A stretch of DNA of 64,000 nucleotides from Anseongella ginsenosidimutans (GTDB lineage Bacteria > Bacteroidota > Bacteroidia > Sphingobacteriales > Sphingobacteriaceae): assembly GCF_008033235.1 (NCBI RefSeq), contig NZ_CP042432.1, positions 2,232,001 to 2,296,000 of the forward strand, read 5' to 3'. Below the pieces are notes generated by a model that worked only from the letters and a program-made list of their open reading frames with translations, did no database searches and was not told the origin of the DNA. This document shows, in pieces, positions 34,103-44,100 of this stretch (position 1 is its first letter; each line of letters begins with the position of its first letter). Both the position numbers and the translations under genes were made by a program.

Positions 34103-35482
34103 TTACTTATTCCATACGGCTTTCCATCGCCTGAATTCACTTGGCCGGATCCAATAGCGGGCAAAGTTCCCGTCATGCAATGATAGAAGTTCCGTTTCAA
34201 CCGCTTCAATGAATTTTGAACGGTCTGCTTCCGGGATTTGCTCGGCATAGGACGTAATGGCTTCGGAAGCGCTGCTCGAGTCCATTGCCTGTGAAATTAC
34301 CTGGGTAATCAGTGTGCGGATGGCATCCCGGTATTTCAACCTAAAGGGGTTGGGTTCGCCGAGTGATTGCCGAAGAGCAGCATACCGCGCTGCTGAACGT
34401 CCGTACGCCCAAAGAAAAACATCCTTTAATAATTCGACGCGGTTTAATTCGTAAACGGCCAGCATTCCCTGGATATACAGGTCCTCTGGCACATCAATAA
34501 AAGATAAGGGTGAAAGATTATGCCGATTAAAAGGGATATTGGCTGCAAGCCTTGAAACGCGCTTATTGACGTCATCAAAAGGTTGCAGGTAAGGAAGCTG
34601 CACCATGATGAAAAAGGATTGCTCAAAAGGATTTTTGATTTGCTCTGCCTTTTGGAGTAGCAAGTCGAAATATTCTTCAATGAGCTGAGGAATAACCAAG
34701 GGGGTATATACAGATCTGGCAATGCCCACTCCAAAGCTTCGCAATCGTCCCGGAGCCTCGGGATCCGCCAATAGATTATTTGCCAGCAGACCATGCAAAT
34801 TTTGAATAGTATAGCGGTTGAAACGGATTTCCGGATCTGATTGGACAATAAACTCTATGGCATCCTTGTGATTCAGGATCATCTGGGCGTCCATCGCTGA
34901 TTTACTGTCGGATGCTTCGCCCAAAGAAATCAGACGTTCGGTATCCAATAACGTATAGGTATTTCCTTCCAGCCGACTGGAATTCCATGACAGGTCAATC
35001 AACAAACGGTTCAGGATTTGTCGGGCATAAGTTCCCGCAGGCTGATCCAGTTTGGCGGTATTGCCAAGTTCGGCAAGCCGCTGCACTTCTTCCCGGGTTA
35101 GGTAGCTATCGGCATTGGGGCGATAAGATTCTAGAAATTCGCGCTGGTAACCCACAGGTACCCGCCGCTGTATTGGTTGTGACAAATGCCTGAGAAGATC
35201 CTTGCTGACGGCCGTCAATGGAATAGCATCAGTGTGCCGTTCCTTTGGTTGATGTGCAACGGTTTGGGGCAGCAGGTGGTATCGTACGGCCCGGGCTTTA
35301 CCGGTTGTGGTGATTTCGCCGTTAGCGATAAGGTTGGACAAACGACGCTGGAGGCTACGCATTTTCAAGGGTAAGCCGGACGCCTTGAGGATTTCATCGG
35401 CGGATGCTCCGTTTGGGTATTCTTTTAGGGCTTCCAGTATCTGCCTAACCTCTTCCTTTGGGCTGTTATTATTGTTATTCAT
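34103..35482 (-). CDS. Fic-domain protein with N-terminal winged helix and degenerate catalytic motif
   Basis: 459 residues. Residues 7-70 look like a winged helix-turn-helix (EEVRQILEALKEYPNGASAD, LQRRLSNLIANGEITTTGKA). The inhibitory helix motif S/T-xxx-E-G/N is present (S168-SRL-E172-G). The Fic core at residues 300-311 reads QPFDDVNKRVSR, where active enzymes have HPFxDGNGRxxR: the catalytic His is Gln and GNGR is VNKR. Many Bacteroidota relatives share this QPFxDVNKR version, so AMP transfer is doubtful and another activity or a regulatory role is likely. The HTH plus four iterons just upstream of its start suggest autoregulation. Lies next to tRNA-Ala. Confidence 0.85.
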   Translation of the reverse strand: MNNNNNSPKEEVRQILEALKEYPNGASADEILKASGLPLKMRSLQRRLSNLIANGEITTTGKARAVRYHLLPQTVAHQPKERHTDAIPLTAVSKDLLRHLSQPIQRRVPVGYQREFLESYRPNADSYLTREEVQRLAELGNTAKLDQPAGTYARQILNRLLIDLSWNSSRLEGNTYTLLDTERLISLGEASDSKSAMDAQMILNHKDAIEFIVQSDPEIRFNRYTIQNLHGLLANNLLADPEAPGRLRSFGVGIARSVYTPLVIPQLIEEYFDLLLQKAEQIKNPFEQSFFIMVQLPYLQPFDDVNKRVSRLAANIPFNRHNLSPLSFIDVPEDLYIQGMLAVYELNRVELLKDVFLWAYGRSAARYAALRQSLGEPNPFRLKYRDAIRTLITQVISQAMDSSSASEAITSYAEQIPEADRSKFIEAVETELLSLHDGNFARYWIRPSEFRRWKAVWNK

Positions 35483-35492
35483 TCATCCAGTA

Positions 35493-35563
35493 TTGCGACA
35501 AAAACGATTAATTGCGACAAAAATACCGATTTTTTGTCGCAATACCTTGTATCGCGACAAAAA
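35493..35563 (-). promoter_or_regulatory. four 12-bp iterons upstream of the Fic gene
   Basis: TTGCGACAAAAA occurs at 35493-35504 and 35512-35523, inverted at 35531-35542, and once more with one change (TCGCGACAAAAA) at 35552-35563. Starts are 19, 19 and 21 bases apart, close to two helical turns, so all face the same side of the DNA. The nearest copy is 11 bases from the Fic start codon. A weaker fifth match (CGCGTCAATT) follows at about 35572. Probable operator for the winged helix of the Fic protein. Confidence 0.8.
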
Positions 35564-35659
35564 TTAGATATCGCGTCAATTGGATGGTTTGTCGAAATCA
35601 AGGTGCGGTAGATCAAACCCGGGTGTTGATATATTGGAATATAGGTATCCATTGACAAC

Positions 35660-35886
35660 GAAGAAAGAAGAGAATATTACCAATCAGAGGCAGCCAACAA
35701 CAATTGGACTGCTCGTCAATTGGAACGGCAAATCAACAGCCAGTTATACGAGCGACTTCTGCTGAGCAATGATAAGGAAAGCGTTTGGCTTTAGCACGGG
35801 GTGAAAAGATGCCTTCCGGTTCATTGCTATGCGCGGATAAAAATGACGCAATGGTAAAAATTACCCTCCCGGAAAATAATAATTAA
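35660..35886 (+). pseudogene. remnant of a DUF1016 (YhcG-type PDDEXK nuclease) gene
   Basis: One frame (35660-35796) reads EERREYYQSEAA, then NNWTARQLERQINSQLYERL and LLSNDKESV, which is the typical DUF1016 N-terminal region. After a stop the frame changes and LARGEKMPSGSLLCADKNDA, then MVKITLPENNN-stop (to 35886), matches the C-terminal region of the same family. The nuclease core between them (about 200 residues) is missing, so this is a deletion-scarred relic. DUF1016 proteins are linked to mobile DNA and restriction loci. Identification is by eye. Confidence 0.7.
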
Positions 35887-35900
35887 AATATCGATCCAGA

Positions 35901-36569
35901 CTATTCCTCATGGTCTTTCACGTTAATCCCCTTTTGTCTAAATCGAATATTGGTATAATTGGTTTGCAGATCCAGCGTGTCTGTATACGTATAGGTACGG
36001 ACTAACTGATCGCTCAAATGAAGTTTCGTAATAACCGGCTGTTTTTCATAGCCGTTTTCCAAGAGGATAATCGTTGAATCGTTTTCCCAAAACGCATCTT
36101 CTACCCATTGCGAGGGACCTCTATATGTAAGCCGGCTTACAGTCTTTCGTTTCATATCCACCAAATTGACCTCCTGATCGGGGGAGAAGGACGGTTCTCC
36201 GCTTTCGTCAATTCCCCAGTTATTGCTATCAAAATCCAAATACATGCTCTTGTCCGGGTTAAATATCAAAAAAGGCTCATAAATGGCCTCAAAATTCTGG
36301 TCAAAGCTTCCCAAAACATTTCCCTGCATGATCCTTAACGAATCTGTTGACGTCAATTCGAAATCAGCAAGCGAAAAGCCCGGCTCTATTTTTTCATAAT
36401 AACCAGCCCATTGGGCTAATGTGCTGTCCGAATTTTTGTCTAAGTTGAATTTTTGTGTTTCCGGTTGAGGTGTCAAGGACTCCTGAGCAGGCGAACCCTT
36501 ATTTATTTTCCAGTCCGCACAGGAACTGAGGCAAATCGATGCAATAATGATATAAACAGGTACTCTCAC
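35901..36569 (-). CDS. putative lipoprotein of unknown function
   Basis: 222 residues. The N-terminus MRVPVYIIIASICLSSCADW has a lipobox (LSSC), so the mature protein should be lipid-anchored. The body is rich in Asp, Trp and Tyr without cysteine pairs; FLIFNPDKSMYLDFDSNNWG and SQWVEDAFWENDSTIILLEN look like beta-propeller-like or Ig-like strands. No family recognised. It lies 77 bp after the S41 protease gene on the same strand and is probably cotranscribed with it. Confidence 0.75.
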   Translation of the reverse strand: MRVPVYIIIASICLSSCADWKINKGSPAQESLTPQPETQKFNLDKNSDSTLAQWAGYYEKIEPGFSLADFELTSTDSLRIMQGNVLGSFDQNFEAIYEPFLIFNPDKSMYLDFDSNNWGIDESGEPSFSPDQEVNLVDMKRKTVSRLTYRGPSQWVEDAFWENDSTIILLENGYEKQPVITKLHLSDQLVRTYTYTDTLDLQTNYTNIRFRQKGINVKDHEE

Positions 36570-36646
36570 TATAATACATGTTAAGGTTGCGAGCTTGGCG
36601 ATTTATACGTTGGTCGTAAACATACAAAAATCCACAGGCAAAGAAA

Positions 36647-38278
36647 TTAATCGGGATTACTTTTAATGAGTGAGATGGTAAATTCCAATTCTGTGTCCTT
36701 ATTGCCGGCAAAATCGTCTAAAGAGGGAGCAACGGTGTAGTCAGGCAGTATTCCCCGGCCTTTGAGAGGCTCGTAACCGTTCAGATTGACCACTCTTTTT
36801 ACAAATGGAATATCTACCCTGATTTTTGTATTGGGTAAAGTGATATCCGTGCCTGTGCCGGAAACCGGGCCTTCCATGTCCCCGCCGCTTTCTTCCCCGA
36901 TGAATATGGCATCTTTCCTGTTCACCCGTATTAATGTAGCAAGTATTGATGCCGCCGACCCGGTGGCGCCGTTTATAAGAACATATAAATTATGCTGGTA
37001 GGCTTTGGGATCGCGTTGCATAGGGCGGGACCATTCTTCCGTTTCATATTCTGCGTCTGACCGGTAGGTGCCATCCTTCTGAAGGATGAAGAGTTCGTCT
37101 GGATAATCCTTTAGGGCGGTAGAGTCAGAAAAATACTGTCTTACATCAGGAAACCGGTAATTTTTAACCTCGTGGTAGTTGTAAGGTCGAAAGTCCTGCT
37201 TTGTCAGGTATTTCAATAGTTCGACCCCAATCCTCAGGTTTCCGCCCTCGTTTCCCCTGAGATCAATAATCAGGTTTTGAATCGATCTTTCGCGGATTAA
37301 ATCGAAAATAGCCCTGAATTCAGTAGAAGGACTGTAGTTATATTTTAACCAAACATAATTATGGAAATCGGAAAGTCTCAGATAGGCGGTCTGGTGATCC
37401 AATAGGGCAAATTCAAATGGATTTTCCCGGGTTTTCTTCGGATCGTTCACCGTGGAATACCTTCTCCAGTAATTGTTGAATATTTCTTTAGAGGTAAGTG
37501 CCGGTACATCCACCGAAACCGCTGCAGTATCACCATACTTTCTTACCTTTAATCTAAAGGTATCGGGCCTGCCTATAAAAATGGCGTAATGCACCATGAA
37601 CCGGTTGTAAGTCTGGTGGAGCGAGAACTGCTCGAGATTCCTGCGTCTGAATGTTTCAATAAAGCCGTTTGTATGAATCGTCGGCAACAGGGTTTCCAGA
37701 ATTTGCCGTGAGGAAAGGTCGTTGATTTGCAGAATTTCTGTTCCGCGGTTTAAAGACAGGTCATTGCTTAGATTATTGTCAATAAACAGCCGGTTGTCAA
37801 TGATCTTGATGAAAAAGGGAAACAGCGGCGATCCGGACTTGGACCCGGAGTGATAGTAAACGGTTTGTCCAATCTGGTTATCCCAATATTCCCTGGAAGG
37901 CAACGCAAAAGTATGCTCATCCCGGATTGATGTAACTACCCTGTTTACTATTTTGAAAAAGTCGGTTTCCGTCATCGGAGCCTTAATACTACTGTAGGAA
38001 CGGGTAAACAAGGAGTCCATAGTTGCCTTGCTGGCATATCTGTGAAGCCCTATATGCACCTCTTGAAGAACCTCCCTCAGTATATTGAAGTCCTCTTGCA
38101 ACGCCTGCACCTCAAACTTCCGCTGGGGAATATGACCTTCCCGGGCTGCTGCCTGATATTGGTGGCCAACTGCCGGGGATTTACTGCCGCCGTCATTTAC
38201 ACTGGCGACCTGGCCATACAGCCTCATGGAAATCAGAATCGGTGATATGATGATAAACACTAATATGTAAGACCTCAT
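36647..38278 (-). CDS. S41-family (tail-specific-type) secreted serine protease
   Basis: ATG at 38278 gives a signal peptide (MRSYILVFIIISPILISMRL...GQ); the longer frame adds an implausible leader. The 543-residue protein has an N-terminal helical part (FNILREVLQEVHIGLHRYAS, typical cap region), a poorly conserved PDZ-like middle (NRGTEILQINDLSSRQI) and the S41 core: IDLRGNEGGN, then VLINGATGSAASILATLIR with the nucleophile Ser, and IGEESGGDMEGPVSGTG. The usual catalytic Lys is not evident, as in many Bacteroidota S41 proteins that use a Ser-His-type site. Likely acts in the periplasm. Confidence 0.88.
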   Translation of the reverse strand: MRSYILVFIIISPILISMRLYGQVASVNDGGSKSPAVGHQYQAAAREGHIPQRKFEVQALQEDFNILREVLQEVHIGLHRYASKATMDSLFTRSYSSIKAPMTETDFFKIVNRVVTSIRDEHTFALPSREYWDNQIGQTVYYHSGSKSGSPLFPFFIKIIDNRLFIDNNLSNDLSLNRGTEILQINDLSSRQILETLLPTIHTNGFIETFRRRNLEQFSLHQTYNRFMVHYAIFIGRPDTFRLKVRKYGDTAAVSVDVPALTSKEIFNNYWRRYSTVNDPKKTRENPFEFALLDHQTAYLRLSDFHNYVWLKYNYSPSTEFRAIFDLIRERSIQNLIIDLRGNEGGNLRIGVELLKYLTKQDFRPYNYHEVKNYRFPDVRQYFSDSTALKDYPDELFILQKDGTYRSDAEYETEEWSRPMQRDPKAYQHNLYVLINGATGSAASILATLIRVNRKDAIFIGEESGGDMEGPVSGTGTDITLPNTKIRVDIPFVKRVVNLNGYEPLKGRGILPDYTVAPSLDDFAGNKDTELEFTISLIKSNPD

Positions 38279-38422
38279 ATTGGCAATCTGACATGATACA
38301 ACAGGAAATGAAACAATATCGCGATTTTCTTTGATATGCCGGCGGAAATTGCACTGATTCTCATCATGAAGAATATGGAAATAAATAACCAATCAATAAC
38401 GAGCAAAAACGAAAACATTAAT

Positions 38423-38462
38423 TGCCCGGATCAACTTCTCCCTGCGAGAATTGATCCGGGCA
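38423..38462. terminator. perfect 12-bp hairpin between phosphatase gene and S41 gene
   Basis: TGCCCGGATCAA (38423-38434) pairs with TTGATCCGGGCA (38451-38462); the loop holds an inner TTCTC/GAGAA stem, giving a long extended hairpin. It lies 15 bases after the end of the phosphatase gene on the minus strand. There is no strong T-run, so factor-independent termination is likely but not certain. Confidence 0.65.
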
Positions 38463-38476
38463 GTTTGCATGCGGTA

Positions 38477-39574
38477 CTACTGGTCTTGTTTCTTGAATGC
38501 GTTCTTTATCATTGGGCCTGTTTCGTGGCTGGTTTTAAAATCAAGGCCCAAAAATGCTGCGGTTGTTTCCGCTACCTGGTTCTGATAATAATTTCCTTTT
38601 ACAGAGGTGATTTTACCCGAAGGGGTGTCAGGCCCTATGATGGCTATCCATATTTCGTCCGCGCCTTTCACGGAAGCTCCATGACTGCGCCAGGCGCCGG
38701 GCAGAGCAGTTCCCCGGCCATGGTCTGTTGTGATAATAAAGGTTGTTTTCCCCTTGTACCGCGGGTCGGATTGGGCGAAGTCCCAAAGTTCTTTAATGAA
38801 CTTGTCTGTCTGATGGGCGGATTGAAGGTAGGAATCATAGCGTCCGTGATGGGCGAAATCATCGGTCTCCCCGTAAGCGACATATAATATTTGCGGGTGG
38901 CGCTTCTTCAAGTACTCCATGGCATAATGATGCGTGAAGGCGTCGTACCGAACTGAAGACCACAGCGGAGGGATTTCGTGCAGCAGCTCGTTTAGCAGTT
39001 GCTCCCGGCCGGTCAGGGGGCTGATGCTGGCGGTGTCGAAACCGGCGTTTACTGGATAATCAGACCTTTCCGCATTCAATATATAAGGGAACACGTCCCA
39101 GGATCCGAAAGCGGCTACCTTGCCTTTCATGCCCGGCTGTTCGCTGATGAAGTCGAGTACTGTTCGGTTGGGGTTTGGGATTTTATCATTGCTGTTAATC
39201 CTTTTATCGGCATGTCCGGTCAGTATCTCGTTATAACCGGGGTACGAAAACCAATGCGGGTTGGTGACATTTACGTAGGAATCTTCCTGCCGGTTGCCGT
39301 ATAGTTGGCCTTGTCCGGCTACGGTACTCCAAAAGAAAGGCAGCAGGGCCTTCCGGCGTGCTTCGCCGGAAGCACGCCAGAACATTTTTTTTAACCTGAT
39401 GCCGTCTTCTACGAAATCTTTATTTGCGATCAGTTCCGGGTCAGCCCCGGTGAATACTTCCTGCCAGCGGAGTCCGTCAAGGGTGATCAGAAAGATGTTC
39501 TCCGTCTTCATTTCCTGCGCTCCGGAGATCAAATAGCTGCATAGCAGTATTGTAAATAGCCAGGTCTTTTTCAT
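38477..39574 (-). CDS. secreted alkaline-phosphatase-superfamily phosphatase/phosphodiesterase
   Basis: A signal peptide (MKKTWLFTILLCSYLISGAQ) precedes a 345-residue domain. IFLITLDGLRWQEVFTGADP holds the first metal-ligand Asp and the catalytic region; YPGYNEILTGHAD supplies the nucleophile Thr/Ser area; YVAYGETDDFAHHGRYDSYL and TFIITTDHGRG are the second and third metal sites (Asp, His, Asp-His). This pattern is of the nucleotide pyrophosphatase/phosphodiesterase-like branch. It is the last gene of the sigma-FecR-SusC-SusD run, 10 bp after susD, which suggests a phosphate- or sulfate-ester substrate for the locus. Confidence 0.88.
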   Translation of the reverse strand: MKKTWLFTILLCSYLISGAQEMKTENIFLITLDGLRWQEVFTGADPELIANKDFVEDGIRLKKMFWRASGEARRKALLPFFWSTVAGQGQLYGNRQEDSYVNVTNPHWFSYPGYNEILTGHADKRINSNDKIPNPNRTVLDFISEQPGMKGKVAAFGSWDVFPYILNAERSDYPVNAGFDTASISPLTGREQLLNELLHEIPPLWSSVRYDAFTHHYAMEYLKKRHPQILYVAYGETDDFAHHGRYDSYLQSAHQTDKFIKELWDFAQSDPRYKGKTTFIITTDHGRGTALPGAWRSHGASVKGADEIWIAIIGPDTPSGKITSVKGNYYQNQVAETTAAFLGLDFKTSHETGPMIKNAFKKQDQ

Positions 39575-39584
39575 TCGTTTATGA

Positions 39585-41126
39585 TTAATCTTTCAATATC
39601 CACATCAGGGCATTCACGTTGTCGTTCCCGTTGAATTGGCGCCCAATGGCCTCTGCCACGTTGGCGCTGTTATGGTCAAGCTCGTTTTGCGGGTACATCC
39701 ACCGGACGGGGATTCGGTCGGTAGGCGTGTTCAGGTTGGAAGCCGGGTTTATCGGGAAAGCCGGGTAGCCCGTTCTGCGGTACTCGAAATAGGAAACGTA
39801 GGGTGACTGCAAATAGTTAGCCAGATACTTCTGGGTAATGATCTGCTTGATCTGTTCTTCTTCTGTTGCAGCAAATGCCACACGTGGGAACGTCAGGTAC
39901 TCCTGGATATAACCGTCGGTAATTGGCCTGTTATGATGGAATTGCGGGTCATCGGGCGTATTAACTTCAACGAAATGCATTGCCCCTTTTATTCCTTCCA
40001 GGTAATAGGACTCGCCGGAACCGGGTATCCAGCCCCTGACGGCAGCTTCAGCCAAAATAAATTGCAACTGCGCATAACTCAACATGCTAACCGGCTCTCC
40101 TTCAGGAAGCTGCTCGTAGCGGTCATTGACTGGCGAGAAATCCTTTGAAGAAGCAATGTGGCTCAGGCTGGAGTACACGATCGAAGGGTCCACTCCCACA
40201 TAGGCATCCCAGTCCGAAACTGCTTTCCCGTCAGCGACCCTCACAGGCGAAGGGTTGGCGTAATAGAATAAGCGATAATCATCATACGCCTTCAATGTAT
40301 CAATAAGATTGCTTGATACCATGTCGTAGATGGTGAACTGGTTATTCTCTTTATAATAGGGGTATTTTTGGTTTGCCTGATCAGAATAAACCAGGGCAAA
40401 ATTGTCGCCGTTGCTTTCGAATAAGGGCCGTGAACTGGCAATGTCAGCGAACCGGTTCACGACATTCAGGTCCGGGTCAGCAGTCTTGCGGAACAGGTTG
40501 ATGAGTACCTTTAACTGGAAGGTGTTTACCACTTTCCGCCAGTTCCCGACGGCTCCTCCATAGATGGGATCGCCTTCAAAATCACTTCCTGCTGCGAAGA
40601 GGCTGTCCGCTTTGTCCAGTTCATTCAGGATGCCAATGAAAACCTGCTTTTGGGTGTCGTATTCAGGTTTGACAATGTTGCTGTTTTCTCCCTGGATAGC
40701 CTGTGAATACGGAATGTCGCCTACCCGCATCGTGAGCTGGAAAAACCTCCAGGCTCTCACGAAATGTCCCAAAGCCGCGTAGGAGTTTCGCAGCTGCTCA
40801 TCTGTGGCAAACTCCACCATTTTACCGATGTTGTTAAGGACGATAAGATCTCCGAAGCCGTACCGGCCGAAGTCGTTATATTGCTCGGCCTGCGGAAATT
40901 CGGTCCAGCAGATATACTTATCTACCGCGTTATGCATCATGAACGATTTCGTGTCACTGATATCATCCCGGGTGATATCCAGGATGAGGGTGGTTGCAAG
41001 CATGGAAGAAGAAACCTTTGCCGGTTCATTCGGATTGGTGTTGATCTCCCCGAATTTTTCACATCCCGCCGCCAGAACGGAAACGACCGCTCCCGCTAAA
41101 ATATAATTGCTCAGTATCGTTTTCAT
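39585..41126 (-). CDS. SusD/RagB-like outer-membrane lipoprotein (SusD-like 2)
   Basis: 513 residues with a lipoprotein signal (MKTILSNYILAGAVVSVLAAGC). EKFGEINTNPNEPAKVSSSM after the cysteine is the usual start of the SusD-like_2 family, and TPR-like helices follow (AALGHFVRAWRFFQLTMRVG, GNWRKVVNTFQLKVLINLFR). The C-terminus has YAQLQFILAEAAVRGWI and TQKYLANYLQSPYVSYFEYR, both typical. As surface-exposed lid of the SusC pore it captures the substrate. It follows the SusC gene by 22 bp. Substrate unknown; a phosphatase gene comes next. Confidence 0.93.
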   Translation of the reverse strand: MKTILSNYILAGAVVSVLAAGCEKFGEINTNPNEPAKVSSSMLATTLILDITRDDISDTKSFMMHNAVDKYICWTEFPQAEQYNDFGRYGFGDLIVLNNIGKMVEFATDEQLRNSYAALGHFVRAWRFFQLTMRVGDIPYSQAIQGENSNIVKPEYDTQKQVFIGILNELDKADSLFAAGSDFEGDPIYGGAVGNWRKVVNTFQLKVLINLFRKTADPDLNVVNRFADIASSRPLFESNGDNFALVYSDQANQKYPYYKENNQFTIYDMVSSNLIDTLKAYDDYRLFYYANPSPVRVADGKAVSDWDAYVGVDPSIVYSSLSHIASSKDFSPVNDRYEQLPEGEPVSMLSYAQLQFILAEAAVRGWIPGSGESYYLEGIKGAMHFVEVNTPDDPQFHHNRPITDGYIQEYLTFPRVAFAATEEEQIKQIITQKYLANYLQSPYVSYFEYRRTGYPAFPINPASNLNTPTDRIPVRWMYPQNELDHNSANVAEAIGRQFNGNDNVNALMWILKD

Positions 41127-41148
41127 TATCTGAATTCTTTTGAAATAC

Positions 41149-44100
41149 TTAAAAGGTTAGGTTCAGGTTCATCCCGATATAGCGCACGGCAGGCGAGTTG
41201 AGGTCTTCGGTACCCCGGTCAGGATCGGAATACCTGAACTCTTTCAGCCATAGGAACATGTTTTGACCCGTGATGGCAACAGAAGCCGCGCTGGCGCCGA
41301 TTTTTTCAGTGAGTGAAGAGGGGAAGCGATACTTCAGAGAAACTTCACGCAGTTTTATAAAGGTAGGGTCCATGGCTCCATCAGGTATGCCGCCGCGATA
41401 TTCCCGGGCGAATGATTCGTAAGAAACAGGCACATCGTTTTTTTCGAATGCGCGTGTATCGCTGGTGATCCGGCCGTATTTATCATATTCTACTGCTCCG
41501 GAGATGACTTTTACCCCATCGCCAATATAGTTGGTCTTGCCGTGAACCACCTCGTCGTACCGCCACTGGTTATCGCTGTCGGGATGGGAGCCGGTATCCC
41601 ACATTTTATCGTTAATGTAATTGTACATTATCCCGCCCACGCGTCCGTCGAAGCTCAGCGTGAGTTCGAGGTTTTTGTAGGCAAAGCTGTTGGAGAATCC
41701 GAATATCCAGTTTGGGTCTTCAAAGCCGAGGCGGCTTTGATAATCACTTTCCACAGGCAAGCCGTTCTGGTAGACCACATTGCCATTTGCGTCCCGCACC
41801 CAATCGTAATACAGGTAATTATCTTCCCTGGCGCCTTCCTTTACCCACATATTATCGGGCGAATAAATCGAATCCAGCTCCTTGTAATACAGGTGGGTAA
41901 ATGACCAGTTGACCGTGGCGTTCCATTGAAAGTTTCCGCTTTTTACGGGCGTACCTCCCAGCGTAATTTCCATACCTTTTCGAACAAAGGATTGGTCGGT
42001 ATTGATCAAGGTTGATTCAAACCCGGAGGCTTCGGAGATATCGGCATTCGTTTGAAGATTATACCGGTATTTGTTGAAGTAGGCTACATCCATGTGCAGC
42101 CTGCCCCTGAGAAAATAGGCTTCGGTACCTACTTCCCAGGTCCTGGATGTTTCGGGTGAAATGATGCCGCTTCCTATATTATCGGGATAGCTGGCGGCAT
42201 TCAAGCCGTTCCATACACCTAAGGAGGTGGAGAAGGAGCGGTTAAGATCATATACGCCCAGGTCATTCTTTGAAACTGCCCAGGAGCCTCTTAATTTCCA
42301 GAACTGAAGCCAGGATGGCAGCTGGGCAAGCTCGCTTACGACAATGCTGGTTGCTACTGAAGGATAAAAATAAGAACGTGTGGCTTCCGGGAGAGTAGAA
42401 CTCCAGTCATTTCTTCCGGTCACATCCAGGAACAAAGCGCTTTTCCATGACAAGCTCAATTTTCCGAATAAACTGTTTACCTGTTTCCTGAATTCGGAGG
42501 ACGATGTGTTGGGTCTTTCCACCGATGATTCCAATGAATAAAATCCAGGAATACTCAGGCCATTCCTTGTGCTGGCAAACAGGTTCTTATCCTTGTAGAA
42601 GTAAATCGTTCCCCCGGCCAGCAGGTTCACGCCGAAGCTGCTATATTCCTTGTTGATGGTAAATATCAGGTCATTATTGGTGCTGAAGCCGGTGGAGTTA
42701 TCAATTGAATAAATCCCCTTGGCGTCCCAGCCACCCCGGGTGCCGTTAATATTTGGCGGATTCCGTTGCGTATCTTCATCTGAATAATAATCCAGGCCGC
42801 TTCTGACCATCAAATTGGCATCTTTAAACAACTTATACGAGGCCGACAGGCTCATGTTGAATGTGTTTTCATGGATACCGTGCAATTTTTCATAGGCCAT
42901 CAGGTAAGGGTTGTCGTACCAGGCCTTGTACAGCCAGTTTTGCTGCACATCGGGAGTGATCCAGTAATCCCTGTATTTTTCCAGGTTATACTCCGGCCCG
43001 GTCCACATCAGGATATTATACATGTAGCCCTGGTCGCCGTACCCGGCACCGTTTATCTGAGGTGTCGCACGCCGGCTGTATCCCATCGTGCCGGTCATAT
43101 TGAATTTATCGGCCACCTTCATTTCCCCGGCAAGCGAAAAATTGGTCATGTTCACCTTTGCATTGGGATACTGTCCTTTGTGATAAATATCGGAAGCAGA
43201 AGCCCGGAAACTTCCCCTTTCACCCGATTGGGAAACGCTGACGCTTGTATTGGTCACAAAACCGGTTTCCAGGAAATTACTGAAATTATCTTTTCCGCGC
43301 GAGGTCAGTTCCATGTTCCGCATTTCCTTTAATTCCGGGTCCCACTGCATGGCCATTGTACCGATATCCAGTTTAGCTCCCCAAACGTAATCGGTGGGAT
43401 CATAGTTGCCTCCCAGGCCGGCGCTGTAGCTGTGCTGCACCTCGGGCAATGTAAGAAAGCCGGCGGCAAACATGGTGTTACTGTTTACAGTCACCGCAAG
43501 ACCGTCTTTATCTGCCCCTTTTTTCGTGGTGATAATAATAGCACCATTGCCACCCCGGGCTCCGTACAAGGCCGAAGCCGTAGCGCCTTTCAGCACGCTG
43601 ATGTTCTCAATATTGTCAGCGCTGATATCCCTAAGCGACATATTGCCGTAAGGCACCCCGTCAATTACCAGCAGGGGGGAGGCCCCTCTCAGGGATATAG
43701 AAGGCTGCGCATAGAATTCTGTACTATTGTTAACCCTGAGGCCGGCGATCTTGCCGGTAAGCGCCGTGCCGATATCAACGCTTTTTACACTCCGGATAGC
43801 TTCACCGGAAATTTTTTGTACCGCGTAGCCCAGCGATTTTTCTTCGCGCTCAATACCTAGTGCAGTTACCACGATCTCCTCCAGTAAAGCGCGTTCCACA
43901 TTGAGCGTGACATTGATATCGGAGCGGCCATTTACGGGTTCTTCAACAGCAGTATAACCCAGGAAGGAAAATACCAGGATGCCGTTGCCGGGTACGTTCT
44001 CCAGGCTGTACCGGCCGTCCGGACCGGTGGAGGTGCCGTGCTGGGTACCTTTTACCAAGATGCTTACGCCCGGTAAAGGGCCCTGCTCATCCGTAACGAG

